From the NCBI GenBank assembly GCA_021029595.1, contig JAJJOY010000001.1:186001-250000 (forward strand): 64,000 nucleotides of DNA, written 5' to 3'. Below the pieces are notes generated by a model that did no database searches, was not told the DNA's origin, and saw only the letters and a program-made list of their open reading frames with translations. Source of the stretch: Hominenteromicrobium mulieris. GTDB lineage: Bacteria; Bacillota; Clostridia; Oscillospirales; Acutalibacteraceae. Below are positions 49,107 through 58,924 of the stretch, one piece after another. The position numbers were made by a program, and so were the translations under genes. Positions within the stretch are counted from its first letter, which is position 1; each line of letters begins with the position of its first letter.

Positions 49107-49134
49107 ATTATAACATATCCCGCTCTCTTGTCAA
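49107..49134 (-). promoter_or_regulatory. Promoter of the LysR gene
   Basis: TTGACA (49129-49134), a 16-base spacer and TATAAT (49107-49112) on the minus strand. Confidence 0.8.
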
Positions 49135-49178
49135 ATACTTGTGCACAAAAACAGCGTAAAATCCGAAAAAATCGGCGG

Positions 49179-49433
49179 CTAAACCGCATTTTCGTCCGAA
49201 AGCAGGGGTGCAATGCGCTTTTCGGCTTCGAGTACTGCGCGGGTAATCTGCTCCGTCATCTCGGCGCGTATGGTACACACCGCTGCAAGGGTATCGGCAT
49301 CCGGAGTGTTTTGCCGTGCGGTGACAGCTTCTAAAAGCTCGTCTAAGAACGCATCCACCTCGGCGGCATCGTAGGTGTTGCCGCGCTTAACTGTAAAGCG
49401 AACAGCCTTTATATATTCAGGTGTCAGTTCCAT
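49179..49433 (-). CDS. Mini DivIVA-domain protein
   Basis: An 84-residue protein consisting of the N-terminal DivIVA domain motif only: LTPEYIKAVRFTVKRGNTYDAAEVDAFLDELLEAV, then a helical tail with TIRAEMTEQITRAVLEAEKRI. Full DivIVA or GpsB proteins add a coiled coil or further domain. The motif normally binds curved membrane or division proteins. GGGAGGAGG precedes ATG 49433, which overlaps the end of the upstream membrane-protein gene, so translation is coupled. Confidence 0.85.
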   Translation of the reverse strand: MELTPEYIKAVRFTVKRGNTYDAAEVDAFLDELLEAVTARQNTPDADTLAAVCTIRAEMTEQITRAVLEAEKRIAPLLSDENAV

Positions 49434-49956
49434 TTTCGGCCTCCTCCCCCGGCTCTCTGCCGTACTTTGGCTGATATAGTTTTTTCGGCAGAACGCGCGA
49501 GAATGTATAGAAAAGCGCCGCGCCCCCTGCAAATATAGGCAACAGAACGGGCCAATCATCCGCGACGAAGCCCATATGCGGCAGGCAGAATGCGCTCACT
49601 TTGCCCTCTAAATATTCATACGGCACTTCGGCATAGACTTTAAAGTCCCCCGCCGTATGCCAAACGCGGGCTTCAGGGTCGTTTTCGGTCAGCGTCAGCA
49701 GCAATAGACCGCGTTCGGCTTGAATCGCCGCGCAGTCACCCGGGAAATAATCTTCAGCAGGCATATATGCGTAATATGCAAGCGAATTCACGGGATAATC
49801 TGTACAGTCGGTTTGCTTTACAGCAAATACGTTCTGTCCGAACAGAATCGGCGAAAGCAAAAGCAGAATGCAAATTGTCGCAAGTGTACCGACAAGTGAT
49901 ATAGCTTTACATGTTTTGGTTGTGAGGCTGTTTATCTTTACAGGGTTAACATTCAT
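49417..49956 (-). CDS. Small two-helix membrane protein, uncharacterised
   Basis: A 179-residue protein with one N-terminal helix (VGTLATICILLLLSPILFG), an extracytoplasmic region of about 100 residues rich in aromatics (SLAYYAYMPAEDYFPGDC) with three cysteines, a second helix (LLPIFAGGAALFYTFS) and a charged tail. I do not recognise a family. Its ATG overlaps the recN stop (ATGA). Its 3' end overlaps the DivIVA-like gene, suggesting a shared envelope-related role. Confidence 0.85.
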   Translation of the reverse strand: MNVNPVKINSLTTKTCKAISLVGTLATICILLLLSPILFGQNVFAVKQTDCTDYPVNSLAYYAYMPAEDYFPGDCAAIQAERGLLLLTLTENDPEARVWHTAGDFKVYAEVPYEYLEGKVSAFCLPHMGFVADDWPVLLPIFAGGAALFYTFSRVLPKKLYQPKYGREPGEEAENGTDT

Positions 49957-51629
49957 GATTCATGCGGCCGACTGAGCATCTCCTCAGCCATTTTGAGTTT
50001 TAACGGCGTGATGTCATCGCCGCCGATAATACGGGCAATCTCGCGGACGCGCGCGTCTTTCGTCAGCGTGTGCACCGCCGTATACGTTTTGTTGTTCTCC
50101 TGCTTTTTGACGATAAACAGGTGGTTATCCGCCATGGCGGCGATCTGCGCCAGGTGCGTGACGCAGATGACCTGCGCGTTTTTGGAGACGCAGCGCAGCT
50201 TGATGCCGACCTTATTCGCCGCTTCGCCGCTGATGCCGGTGTCAATCTCATCGAAGATCTGCGTTTCGGCCGCGCCGGAATCCTCAGACAGCACGGTGTT
50301 GATGGCGAGCATAATACGCGAAAGCTCGCCGCCGGACGCGATCTTCGACATAGGCTTCGGATCCTCACCTGCGTTTGCGGAGACGAGGAACTGGATGCGG
50401 TCGCAGCCGAAGGCTGTCAACGGTGTGCGCTCCTGCTCCACGGTGAAGACGACGCCGGGCATGTTGAGCTCTGAAAGCTCCTGCCGCACACGGCGGGAAA
50501 AGCTCTCACACGCGGCGCGGCGCTTCGCGGATAGCTGCTTTGCAAGCGTCACCGCTTCTTTTTTCTTCTGCTCATACTGCTGCAAAAGCAATTCTTTTTT
50601 TTCATCGGAAAATTCGATGTCCGAAAGCTCCGCACGGGCACGGTCGAGGAACGAAAGCATTTCTTCCTCCGTTTCGCCGTATTTGAGGCTCAAGCGGTAG
50701 ATAACTTCCAGACGGCTTTCAATCTCATCAAGCTCGTTTGCGTCGAACATGGCGTTATCGAGGTAATCGAAGATTTCCGCCGCGGCATCTGTCAGTGCGT
50801 ATTCGGCGTCGCGGACATGCTCGGCGACGTTTGAAAGCGACGGTGCATAGCGCGCCGCCTGCTCGAGCGACTCTGCCGCAACGGATACGGCCGTGATGGC
50901 GCCGCCATTGTCCTCATCGCCCTGCAAAAGCGTGACGGCTTCGCCCACACCGCGCACGATACGCTCACTGTTGCGGATCTCATCACGGCGCTCGGTCAGT
51001 TCTGCCTGTTCGCCGACGCGCAGCTGTGCAGCTTCTAATTCTTCGATCTGATAGCGCAAAATATCCATGCGGCGGGACTTCTGCCCCTCGTCGGATTCGA
51101 GCGCATCGAGCTCGCCTTTGATGCGGCGCAGCGCCGTATACGCCGCGCGGTACTCCGCAAGCAGACCGTATGCCCCCGCAAAGCTGTCGATATACGTGCC
51201 GTGCACTTCCGGCGAAAGCAACTTGTAGCTTTCATGCTGACCAAGAATATCGATGAGCGTGCCGCCGACGGCGCGCAGCATGGAAACGGTCGCCGGGATA
51301 TTGTTGAGCTTGCAGGAGGAGCGCCCGTGCGGGCGGATCTCGCGGCGAATAAGCAAACTGCCATCGTCTTCAAGCGGAATATCCAGCTCACGCAAAACCT
51401 GCTGCGTCTGCGGAGAAATATCCGTAAAAAGTGCCGAAACACTCGCCTGCTCCGCACCTGTGCGCACAAGCTCCTTTGAGGTACGCTCACCGAGTACGGC
51501 GTAGATTGCGTCGATGATGATGGATTTGCCCGCGCCGGTCTCGCCGGTCAAAACGGTGAAGCCCGGTTCAAAATCGATAGATGCCTGCTCGATGACGGCG
51601 ATATTCTGAATGTAAAGCTGCGTCAGCAT
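49953..51629 (-). CDS. recN: DNA repair protein RecN
   Basis: The 558-residue SMC-like ATPase has Walker A FTVLTGETGAGKSIIIDAIYAVLG, long coiled-coil arms at about 150-350, and the signature/Walker B region KIASGGELSRIMLAINTVL and IFDEIDTGISGEAANKVG. RecN works at double-strand breaks. The start overlaps the argR stop (TGATATG). The order argR-recN in this part of the genome is conserved in Firmicutes. Confidence 0.97.
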   Translation of the reverse strand: MLTQLYIQNIAVIEQASIDFEPGFTVLTGETGAGKSIIIDAIYAVLGERTSKELVRTGAEQASVSALFTDISPQTQQVLRELDIPLEDDGSLLIRREIRPHGRSSCKLNNIPATVSMLRAVGGTLIDILGQHESYKLLSPEVHGTYIDSFAGAYGLLAEYRAAYTALRRIKGELDALESDEGQKSRRMDILRYQIEELEAAQLRVGEQAELTERRDEIRNSERIVRGVGEAVTLLQGDEDNGGAITAVSVAAESLEQAARYAPSLSNVAEHVRDAEYALTDAAAEIFDYLDNAMFDANELDEIESRLEVIYRLSLKYGETEEEMLSFLDRARAELSDIEFSDEKKELLLQQYEQKKKEAVTLAKQLSAKRRAACESFSRRVRQELSELNMPGVVFTVEQERTPLTAFGCDRIQFLVSANAGEDPKPMSKIASGGELSRIMLAINTVLSEDSGAAETQIFDEIDTGISGEAANKVGIKLRCVSKNAQVICVTHLAQIAAMADNHLFIVKKQENNKTYTAVHTLTKDARVREIARIIGGDDITPLKLKMAEEMLSRPHES

Positions 51630-51630
51630 A

Positions 51631-52086
51631 TCAGACCCCGCCAATCAGTTTTCTGAGCTCGTTCTGCTTTTCCTCCGCAATCTCATCCGTTTTGCAGATG
51701 ATGAGAATGGTGTCTTCACCGGCCAGCGTGCCGATGAAATCCGGAAAATGCAGCGTATCCATAGAGGCGCAAACCGCCTGCGCCATGCCGGTCATGCACT
51801 TGACAACGATCATGTTGCCGGCCGCCTCCACGCTCATAACCGAATCGCCGAACAGCGAATAGAACTTGGAGGAAATGTCGCGGGCATTGTCGCGCCCGGT
51901 GGAATATTTATACTTTCCGTTCGGGGAAAGACTCTTTACGAGCCGAAGCTCTTTGATATCGCGGGAAACGGTTGCCTGGGTTACGTCGAAGCCACAAGCG
52001 CGCAGATTGCGCAGGAGTTCCTCCTGCGTGTCGATATCCTGTGCTTTGATGAGCTCCAGAATTTTGGCGTGGCGTCTTGTTTTCAT
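51631..52086 (-). CDS. argR: Arginine repressor ArgR
   Basis: A 151-residue protein: N-terminal winged helix (ILELIKAQDIDTQEELLRNLRACGFDVTQATVSRDIKELRLVKS) and C-terminal hexamerisation/arginine-binding domain (FPDFIGTLAGEDTILIICKTDE). It represses arginine biosynthesis when arginine binds. Firmicutes place it between nadK/tlyA and recN, as here. The recN start overlaps its stop. Confidence 0.96.
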   Translation of the reverse strand: MKTRRHAKILELIKAQDIDTQEELLRNLRACGFDVTQATVSRDIKELRLVKSLSPNGKYKYSTGRDNARDISSKFYSLFGDSVMSVEAAGNMIVVKCMTGMAQAVCASMDTLHFPDFIGTLAGEDTILIICKTDEIAEEKQNELRKLIGGV

Positions 52087-52110
52087 GCTTTCTGCCTTCC
52101 TTCCTGCCTT

Positions 52111-52959
52111 TTAATTTCTGCTTTGCATAAATTTGCTGTCTACAATATCGTAAAAATTGCGTTCGTCGGTCTGAATAAGCTCGGTGTAATAGGTCGAGCG
52201 GCTGACGGAAACCGTGTCCGTCTTATGAATGCGTATGGGTGCGCCACCGTCTATGGTGAGATACACCTCGCCGGAATAATCGCTGTCCGTGCTGACCGTG
52301 ATGGTCTTATCTGCGCAGAACAGCGTGCTGCGGTTAAAGAGCGCATGCGGGCAGATGGGCGTGAAGATTACGCATTCCGATTCCGGGTCAACCACCGGGC
52401 CGCCCGCCGAGAGCGAGTATGCCGTGGAGCCCGCCGGTGTAGCCAAAATGAGGCCGTCCGCGCGGAATTTATAAAGCTTGGAACCGTCGACGGAAAAGCC
52501 GAAATCGTAAATTCTGGACTGTGCACCGGAGACGACCGCGTCGTTTAAAGCGCGGTAGGTTGTATCCCCCTTCACGCTGTGCACGGTAACGGAAAGCATC
52601 ATCAGGCGGCGCACACGGTAATCGCCCGTAAAGAGCGCCTTTAATTTGTGCAGCTCGTCCTTCTCCACACCTGCCAAAAAGCCCAGCCGCCCAAGGTTCA
52701 CTCCAAGGATGGGCTTACCTGCAACGGACGCGTGCTTTGCCGTGTGGATGATGGTGCCGTCGCCGCCGACCGCAACGATAAGGTCGCAGCTTTCCGCCAG
52801 TGCGGCGTGATTTTTGCAGAACGTGACGTGTTCATACTGCCCGCGATGCTTTTCGTGCATGAGCGTTTCCGCGCCGTTTTCCTGCAAAACCGCCAGAATT
52901 TCCCGGGTGTATGTGTCCGCATCGCGTTTATCCAGATTTGGAATCACCGCAATTTTCAT
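52111..52959 (-). CDS. nadK: NAD kinase
   Basis: The 282-residue enzyme phosphorylates NAD to NADP. The sequence has IVAVGGDGTIIHTAKHA (the GGDGT motif), GVNLGRLGFLAGV, LNDAVVSG (related to the usual LNE motif) and GLILATPAGSTAYSLSAGGPVVDPE (NAD-binding). Length and order (tlyA-nadK-argR) fit the family. Its ATG is 5 bases from the tlyA stop. Confidence 0.97.
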   Translation of the reverse strand: MKIAVIPNLDKRDADTYTREILAVLQENGAETLMHEKHRGQYEHVTFCKNHAALAESCDLIVAVGGDGTIIHTAKHASVAGKPILGVNLGRLGFLAGVEKDELHKLKALFTGDYRVRRLMMLSVTVHSVKGDTTYRALNDAVVSGAQSRIYDFGFSVDGSKLYKFRADGLILATPAGSTAYSLSAGGPVVDPESECVIFTPICPHALFNRSTLFCADKTITVSTDSDYSGEVYLTIDGGAPIRIHKTDTVSVSRSTYYTELIQTDERNFYDIVDSKFMQSRN

Positions 52960-52964
52960 AAGCC

Positions 52965-53774
52965 TCAGTCCTTTTTATCCAGCGCCGCGTGAGATGCTTC
53001 CACGATCTCGTGCGGCGTGCTTTCTGCCGTATTCACCGGCGCGTCGCTTTTTTGGAGGAACACAAGATACTCGATGTTGCCCTCCGGTCCTTTGACCGGC
53101 GAGAACGTAAGTCCCTGTACGGAATATCCGTTTTCCACTGCAAAATCGCAGATCATCTGCACCACTTCCTCGTGCACGGCTTTGTCGCGCACAACGCCCT
53201 TTTTGCCCACTTTTTCCCTGCCGGCTTCAAACTGCGGCTTAATAAGGCACACGGCTTTGCCGCCGTCCTTTAAAAGCGGACGCACGGCGGGCAAAATAAT
53301 TTTGAGCGAGATGAACGACACGTCTACGGAGAAGAAGTCAATCTCCTCCGGAATTTGCTCGCGTGTGAGATAGCGGGCGTTCGTACGCTCCAGATTCACC
53401 ACGCGCGGGTCGGTGCGCAGCTGCCAGGCGAGCTGCCCGTAGCCGACGTCTACGCTGTATACTTTGGAGGCGCCGTTTTGCAGCATGCAGTCCGTAAAGC
53501 CGCCCGTAGATGCGCCGATGTCCATACATACGGTGTTTTCGAGCTTGATCGGAAACAGCTGCATAGCTTTTTCAAGCTTTAAGCCGCCGCGGCTGACGTA
53601 GCGCAGCGTGTTGCCGCGCACCTCTAAGACTGCGTCTTCGCGCACGGTGTCACCGGGCTTATCGAATTTCTGGTTATCCGCGTAAACACAGCCCGCCATG
53701 ATGAGCGTGCGCGCTTTTTCGCGGCTGGGCGCAAGCCCTTTTTCATAAAGCAGGACGTCTACCCTTTTTTTCAT
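52965..53774 (-). CDS. tlyA: TlyA family rRNA methyltransferase
   Basis: The 269-residue protein has an N-terminal S4 RNA-binding domain (VDVLLYEKGLAPSREKARTLIMAGCVYADNQKFDKPGD) and a FtsJ-like SAM methyltransferase domain with VCMDIGASTGGFTDCML as the SAM motif, VDVGYGQLAWQLRTDPRVV and FFSVDVSFISLKIILP. TlyA methylates 16S/23S rRNA on ribose; the name hemolysin is historic. Its ATG overlaps the dxs stop. Confidence 0.95.
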   Translation of the reverse strand: MKKRVDVLLYEKGLAPSREKARTLIMAGCVYADNQKFDKPGDTVREDAVLEVRGNTLRYVSRGGLKLEKAMQLFPIKLENTVCMDIGASTGGFTDCMLQNGASKVYSVDVGYGQLAWQLRTDPRVVNLERTNARYLTREQIPEEIDFFSVDVSFISLKIILPAVRPLLKDGGKAVCLIKPQFEAGREKVGKKGVVRDKAVHEEVVQMICDFAVENGYSVQGLTFSPVKGPEGNIEYLVFLQKSDAPVNTAESTPHEIVEASHAALDKKD

Positions 53775-55663
53775 ATAGAAACTGCCTTTCCATCTTTCTT
53801 TTCTGCGATTTGCAGCGCCGTGTGTACGGCGTTCACCATGCCCTCTACATCAAGACCGAGCTTATGCAGCGTGCGGAACATAGGCGCGTGCTTGATGAAT
53901 CCGTTTTCAATAGCGTGCACTTCGTAGTGTCCTCTGAAATTGCGATCCAACAGCATGGCGCCGAATTCCTCCGCGATGCCGCCTTGGCGGACGCCCTCTT
54001 CAAAGAACAGCACCGTGGGACACCTTAAGACCGCTTCCACCGCTTTCGGATCGATCGGCACGATGCGATTAAGCTTCACGATGCGGCACTTTATGCCCTC
54101 TTTTTCGAGCGTTTCCGCCGCTTCGCACGCAAATGAGAACATACGGCCGTAGGTCACAAGCGTGACAGAAGCATCTTCCGTGCCGAACACATAAAACGGC
54201 TTGCCGGAAAGCGTGTAGTTTTCCGGGCGATACAGCTCTTTGCCGCGCGGGTAGCGAATAGCATAAAGGTGGTTTTCTCCCTTAATACAGTCATCAAGAT
54301 TGTCCGAAAGCTCATCGTAATACGTCGGCGCGTACACGTGGATGTCCGGCACGGTACGCAGGAACGCGGCATCGAACACGCCTTGGTGCGTCTGGCCGTC
54401 TTCGCCGACCACGCCGGCTCTGTCCACGGCCAGAATAATTTTGAGATGCTGCAAGGCGCCGTCGTGGATGAGCTGGTCGTACGCGCGCTGTAAAAACGTG
54501 GAATATACCGCAAAAACCGGAATCATGCCGCCGCGCGCCAGACCGGCGCAGAACGTGACGGCGTGTTCCTCCGCAATGCCGACATCAAAGAAACGGCTGC
54601 GGTATTTTTCACGGAAATCCGTCAGACCGGTGCCGGATTCCATCGCCGCCGTAACGGCGCACAGCTTCTCATTTACACCGGCTATCGTGCACATCGTCTC
54701 GCCGAATGCATGCGAAAAGCCCTTGGCAATGGCTTCGCCCGCGCCCTTTTCGCGGTCAAACGCCGCAAGGCCGTGGTAAACGCTCGGAGCGTTCTCCGCG
54801 TATTTATATCCGCGTCCTTTATAGGTGCGGATGTGGATGAGCACCGGCTTATCCATATCGCGCGCCATCGTCAAAACCGACGTCAAGGTGCGCAGGTCGT
54901 GTCCGTCAAACGGACCGTAATAATTAAAGCCAAGATCCTGAAAGATCGTGGTGTTGAAAATATTCTTTTTGATTTGGTTTTTCACGCGGCGCACTTCGGC
55001 AGCCATGTGCTCGCCCACCTTCGGCACGCGGCACAGTGCGGCTTCGACGCTGTCTTTTGCGTTCAAATACCCCGGCTTTGCGCGCACATAGGAAAGATAA
55101 CGCGCAATGGAGCCCACGTTGCGGGAAATGGACATGGCGTTGTCATTCAAAATAACGATCATATTGCGGTTGATGCGGCCCGCATTGTTGAGGCCCTCAT
55201 ACGCAAGGCCGCCGGTCAACGCGCCGTCGCCGATGACGGCGATGACATGGCCGGGGTCACCCGCAAGTGCCTTTGCAACGGAAAGGCCGAGCGCCGAAGA
55301 AATGGACGCGCTGCTGTGCCCCGTTGTAAACGGGTCGCAGTCGCTTTCTTCTCTCGACGGAAAGCCCGAAAGCCCATCCTCGCGGCGCAGCGTGGAAAAC
55401 GCTTCTTCTCTGCCGGTTAAAAGCTTGTGCGCATAGGATTGGTGCCCCACGTCCCACACGATGCAATCCTCCGGCAAGGTGAACACACGGTGCAGCGCCA
55501 CAGTGAGCTCCACCACGCCCAAATTGGAAGCGAGGTGGCCGCCGTTGTCCGCCACCGTGCTGATGATCTCTTCCCTGATCTCATCGCAAAGCTCCGGCAG
55601 CTCGTTTGCCGCAAGCTTTTTTACATCGTTCGGGGCCTTGATTTTACTGAGCAATCTGCTCAT
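53771..55663 (-). CDS. dxs: 1-deoxy-D-xylulose-5-phosphate synthase
   Basis: The 630-residue thiamine-diphosphate enzyme makes DXP from pyruvate and glyceraldehyde-3-phosphate, the first step of the MEP isoprenoid pathway. It has HLASNLGVVELTVALH at the start, IGDGALTGGLAYEGLNNAGRINRNMIVILNDNAMSISRNVG (ThDP/magnesium motif), DVGIAEEHAVTFCAGLA with the catalytic Glu, and a C-terminal transketolase domain (ILAVDRAGVVGEDGQTHQGVFD). It is flanked by folD and tlyA. Confidence 0.97.
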   Translation of the reverse strand: MSRLLSKIKAPNDVKKLAANELPELCDEIREEIISTVADNGGHLASNLGVVELTVALHRVFTLPEDCIVWDVGHQSYAHKLLTGREEAFSTLRREDGLSGFPSREESDCDPFTTGHSSASISSALGLSVAKALAGDPGHVIAVIGDGALTGGLAYEGLNNAGRINRNMIVILNDNAMSISRNVGSIARYLSYVRAKPGYLNAKDSVEAALCRVPKVGEHMAAEVRRVKNQIKKNIFNTTIFQDLGFNYYGPFDGHDLRTLTSVLTMARDMDKPVLIHIRTYKGRGYKYAENAPSVYHGLAAFDREKGAGEAIAKGFSHAFGETMCTIAGVNEKLCAVTAAMESGTGLTDFREKYRSRFFDVGIAEEHAVTFCAGLARGGMIPVFAVYSTFLQRAYDQLIHDGALQHLKIILAVDRAGVVGEDGQTHQGVFDAAFLRTVPDIHVYAPTYYDELSDNLDDCIKGENHLYAIRYPRGKELYRPENYTLSGKPFYVFGTEDASVTLVTYGRMFSFACEAAETLEKEGIKCRIVKLNRIVPIDPKAVEAVLRCPTVLFFEEGVRQGGIAEEFGAMLLDRNFRGHYEVHAIENGFIKHAPMFRTLHKLGLDVEGMVNAVHTALQIAEKKDGKAVSI

Positions 55664-55665
55664 AC

Positions 55666-56520
55666 TTACACCAGCCCGTTCTGTATTTTTGCTGCCGTTA
55701 CGGCGTTTTTCATCAGCATTGTGATGGTCATGGGGCCTACGCCGCCGGGCACCGGCGTAAGGTAGCCGGCGACCGCCTCGGCGCTTTCGTAATCAACATC
55801 GCCGCACAGCTTGCCGTTTTCATCGCGGTTCATGCCGACATCGATCACCACGGCACCGGGCTTTACCATATCGCCGGTGACAAATTTCGCCTTGCCGACC
55901 GCGACAACGAGAATATCCGCCGTTTTGCAGATCTCTTTTAAATTTTTCGTGTGACTGTGGCAGATCGTCACCGTGCCGTTTTCATGCAGAAGCAGCATAG
56001 CCATCGGCTTGCCGACGATGTTGCTGCGGCCGATGACGACGCAGTTTTTGCCGTCGATTGTGACGCCGGTAGAGCGGATGAGTTCGATGATGCCCGCGGG
56101 CGTACACGGCAAAAACGCGAAATCGCCGATCATGATACGGCCGACATTTTCGGCGTGGAACGCGTCCACGTCCTTTTTCGGATCGATATGCTCCACGATG
56201 AGTGCTTCGTTCAAGTGCTTCGGCAGCGGAGACTGCACCAAAATGCCGTTGATCTTCGGGTCTGCGTTCAGCTTTTCGATAAGCGCCAAAAGCTCCTCCT
56301 GCGTGGTGTTTTCCGGCAGGACGTGTTCCTCGGAGTAAATGCCGGTCTCGGCGCAGGCCTTGCCTTTGTTGCGCACGTAAATTTTAGACGCGGGGTCTTC
56401 GCCGACAAGCACGACCGCCATGCCGGTCTGAACGCCCTGCTTTTTTAAAGCGGCAACTTCTTCGGCAATTTCGCCGCGTACCTTTGCCGCAACGGCCTTG
56501 CCGTCAATTCTCACTGCCAT
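55666..56520 (-). CDS. folD: Bifunctional methylenetetrahydrofolate dehydrogenase/cyclohydrolase FolD
   Basis: A 284-residue enzyme with [23 protein letters not shown] (substrate Tyr and catalytic Lys), [57 protein letters not shown] (NADP site) and [16 protein letters not shown] at the end. It interconverts folate one-carbon units in the cytosol. ATG 56520 has GAGGAGAAG upstream. The 5' end overlaps the long acidic tail of lgt by 17 bases. Confidence 0.97.
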   Translation of the reverse strand: MAVRIDGKAVAAKVRGEIAEEVAALKKQGVQTGMAVVLVGEDPASKIYVRNKGKACAETGIYSEEHVLPENTTQEELLALIEKLNADPKINGILVQSPLPKHLNEALIVEHIDPKKDVDAFHAENVGRIMIGDFAFLPCTPAGIIELIRSTGVTIDGKNCVVIGRSNIVGKPMAMLLLHENGTVTICHSHTKNLKEICKTADILVVAVGKAKFVTGDMVKPGAVVIDVGMNRDENGKLCGDVDYESAEAVAGYLTPVPGGVGPMTITMLMKNAVTAAKIQNGLV

Positions 56521-57607
56521 CGTTCTTCTCCTCGCTTTCCCCTTCTGCCGTTTCATTCGCTTCTTCGGCTTCATCAGACGGCTCTTCGGAAGTGTTCGCA
56601 TCCGCATTTCCTTCCGTTTTTTCATTTTCCGCCTCGGCAGTTTTCTTTACGCCGGTGCCGACTGTCATGTGCTCCTGTGCTTCTTCGGCGCTCATGCCGG
56701 AGAAAATGGTGCTTTCGGCAGTGTCGTCAATCTCGACCTTCTCCGCCTTGTCTTCAACTGTCAGGCCGGCAGCTTCCATCGCCTTGCGGCTGCCGCAGCC
56801 CGTAAGCTTATGGCAGTTGCGGAACACGATGAGCAAAACAACAGCGACGAGTGCAGAAGCCGCAGCAAGCACCTGCGAAACGCGCAGATCGATACCCGGC
56901 AACAGCAGACTGTCTGTGCGCAGACCTTCAATGAAGAAGCGCGTCACGCCGTACCAGATGATGTATAATAAGAACGTCTGGCCGTCATACCGGCGCAGGT
57001 GGCGCGTGAATAGATGCAGTAAAACAAAGCCTAAAAGGCACAAAATCGATTCGTAAAGGAAGCACGGGTGCACATTGCCTACCACTTCTGCGGCGGTACG
57101 GTCACTGTACATGCCCCACGGCAGGTCGGTCGCGCAGCCGAAAGCTTCTTGGTTCACAAAGTTACCCCAGCGACCGACACCCTGACCGATGAGATAGCCA
57201 AGAGACGCGACATCCAGCACGGCGAACAGGTTCATCTTGCGGATCTTCGCGACGATGCCGCCGCACAGCAGGCCGCCGATAATGCCGCCGTAAATGCCGA
57301 GGCCGCCCTCTTTGATGTTGAAAATCTCCATCGGGTTCGTGATGTACTTGTCGCCCGGGTAGAAGATGACGTAGTAAAGACGCGCGCCGATGATGCCGCC
57401 AAGCAAGCCGGCGATGATGGCATCGAGCAGGTGGTCTTTATTGATATTCATTTTTTTGCAGGAGGAAAAACCGTACAGCACCGCCAGCAGGAAACCGATG
57501 CCGATGATGATGCCATACCAGTAAATGGTGAAATTACCGACCTGAAACGCGATGGGATTGACCTCCACCGAAATTCCGAGATTCGGGAACTGAACTTGAT
57601 GCGTCAT
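56504..57607 (-). CDS. lgt: Prolipoprotein diacylglyceryl transferase with acidic C-terminal tail
   Basis: A 367-residue membrane protein with about seven helices. [18 protein letters not shown] at the start, the Lgt signature [14 protein letters not shown], and HPCFLYESI are typical; it transfers diacylglycerol to lipobox cysteines. Lgt is usually about 260-290 residues. Here about 95 more follow ([17 protein letters not shown] and many Glu/Ser/Ala/Asn repeats), a low-complexity acidic tail that is cytoplasmic by topology. I found no known domain in it. Confidence 0.94.
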   Translation of the reverse strand: MTHQVQFPNLGISVEVNPIAFQVGNFTIYWYGIIIGIGFLLAVLYGFSSCKKMNINKDHLLDAIIAGLLGGIIGARLYYVIFYPGDKYITNPMEIFNIKEGGLGIYGGIIGGLLCGGIVAKIRKMNLFAVLDVASLGYLIGQGVGRWGNFVNQEAFGCATDLPWGMYSDRTAAEVVGNVHPCFLYESILCLLGFVLLHLFTRHLRRYDGQTFLLYIIWYGVTRFFIEGLRTDSLLLPGIDLRVSQVLAAASALVAVVLLIVFRNCHKLTGCGSRKAMEAAGLTVEDKAEKVEIDDTAESTIFSGMSAEEAQEHMTVGTGVKKTAEAENEKTEGNADANTSEEPSDEAEEANETAEGESEEKNDGSEN

Positions 57608-57625
57608 GACTGTATATCCTTTCGA

Positions 57626-58924
57626 TTAAGCTTCGTCCAACGGACGAATGATGGAAGCCGCCGTTTTGTCCATATCAAACAGCGTCTGAATGCGCGCGTT
57701 CACGTCTTCCGCGGTGATCTCGGAGAAGCACTCAATGTAGCGGAACAGCTCGCGGTCGTTAAAGTGCATGGTCATCACGGCGTTCGCGATGACATCCGGG
57801 CTATTGAGGCCGGAAACATTCGCGCCGTAAAGGGATTTCGCGCTGCGGCGCACGTCTTCCTCCTTGACACCTTCGCGCTTTAAACGTGCCATTTCCTCAC
57901 GGATGGCATCACACACGGCCTCCGGGTTGCCGGATTCGCCGCCGAACAGCAGCGCACCGTAGCCCGTGCCCTCAAAATACTCGTAGCTGAAGGAAGCTTC
58001 GTTCACAAGGCCCGCATCTAAGAGCTTGCGGAACATCGGCGAACTGTCGGACGCCATAATGTCGAGCAGCACCTCGGTGACGGCAAGGTCTTTTTCCGTG
58101 CGGTGCGCACCGGTTACGGCCTCTTTCACGCCGAACTGGAACATAGGGCACGCCACAGGCAGCTTTTCTTCGACGAGCGGCTGCACGATGGTATCGGGCT
58201 CCTCTTCAAAAACGCGTTCCACCTCAACGGGCTCGCTCTTTTTCAGCATTTTGTCGCACAGCGCGAGGACTTCCTCCTCCGTACAGTTGCCGCAGACGCA
58301 CAGTGCCATGTTGTTGAGGTTATAGAACGTGTTGTAGCAGCGGTAAAGGTACTCCGGGGTGATTTCCGCAATGCTCTCCACCGTGCCCGCAATGTCGTCC
58401 TTGATCGGGTGCGTGTGGTACATGGCGCGCAGCAGGCTGAACATCATGCGCCACTGCGGATCATCGTCATACATTTTGATTTCCTGGCCGATGATGCCGA
58501 GCTCTTTTTCAACGGTCTGCTTTGTAAAATACGGGGACTGCACGAAGTCGAGCAAAATCTCCAGCGCCTGCTCTGCGTTTTCCGTGCAGGAGAACAGGTA
58601 GCGCGTCGTCTCAAACGACGTATACGCGTTTGCGGAAGCGCCGATCTCGGCATAGCGGCCGAATGCGTCGCCGTCTTCGCTTTCAAAAAGCTTGTGCTCC
58701 AAAAAATGCGCGATGCCCGCGGGTGTCGTCTCTGCCTTATCCTCGTCGCTGCGTTTAAAGACCTTATCGATGGAGCCGTAGCGCGTGCCAAACACCGCAT
58801 ACGTACTGCGCATTTCCGCTTTCGGGTATATAAACACGGTCAGGCCGCTTGCGTGTTTGACGCAGCGGTAGCCGTCCCGAAGAAGTTTACTTTCCACAAG
58901 GGTATTCTTCATTTCTGCGCTCAT
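57626..58924 (-). CDS. yfmH: M16 zinc peptidase, YfmH-like
   Basis: The 432-residue protein has AHFLEHKLFE, where H73-x-x-E76-H77 is the inverted zinc motif, and ELGIIGQEIKMYDDDP with the further metal Glu. It fits the active subunit of the paired M16 proteins YfmF/YfmH, which have been linked to EF-P modification in Firmicutes. Its ATG overlaps the stop of the partner gene upstream, so both are made together. Confidence 0.9.
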   Translation of the reverse strand: MSAEMKNTLVESKLLRDGYRCVKHASGLTVFIYPKAEMRSTYAVFGTRYGSIDKVFKRSDEDKAETTPAGIAHFLEHKLFESEDGDAFGRYAEIGASANAYTSFETTRYLFSCTENAEQALEILLDFVQSPYFTKQTVEKELGIIGQEIKMYDDDPQWRMMFSLLRAMYHTHPIKDDIAGTVESIAEITPEYLYRCYNTFYNLNNMALCVCGNCTEEEVLALCDKMLKKSEPVEVERVFEEEPDTIVQPLVEEKLPVACPMFQFGVKEAVTGAHRTEKDLAVTEVLLDIMASDSSPMFRKLLDAGLVNEASFSYEYFEGTGYGALLFGGESGNPEAVCDAIREEMARLKREGVKEEDVRRSAKSLYGANVSGLNSPDVIANAVMTMHFNDRELFRYIECFSEITAEDVNARIQTLFDMDKTAASIIRPLDEA

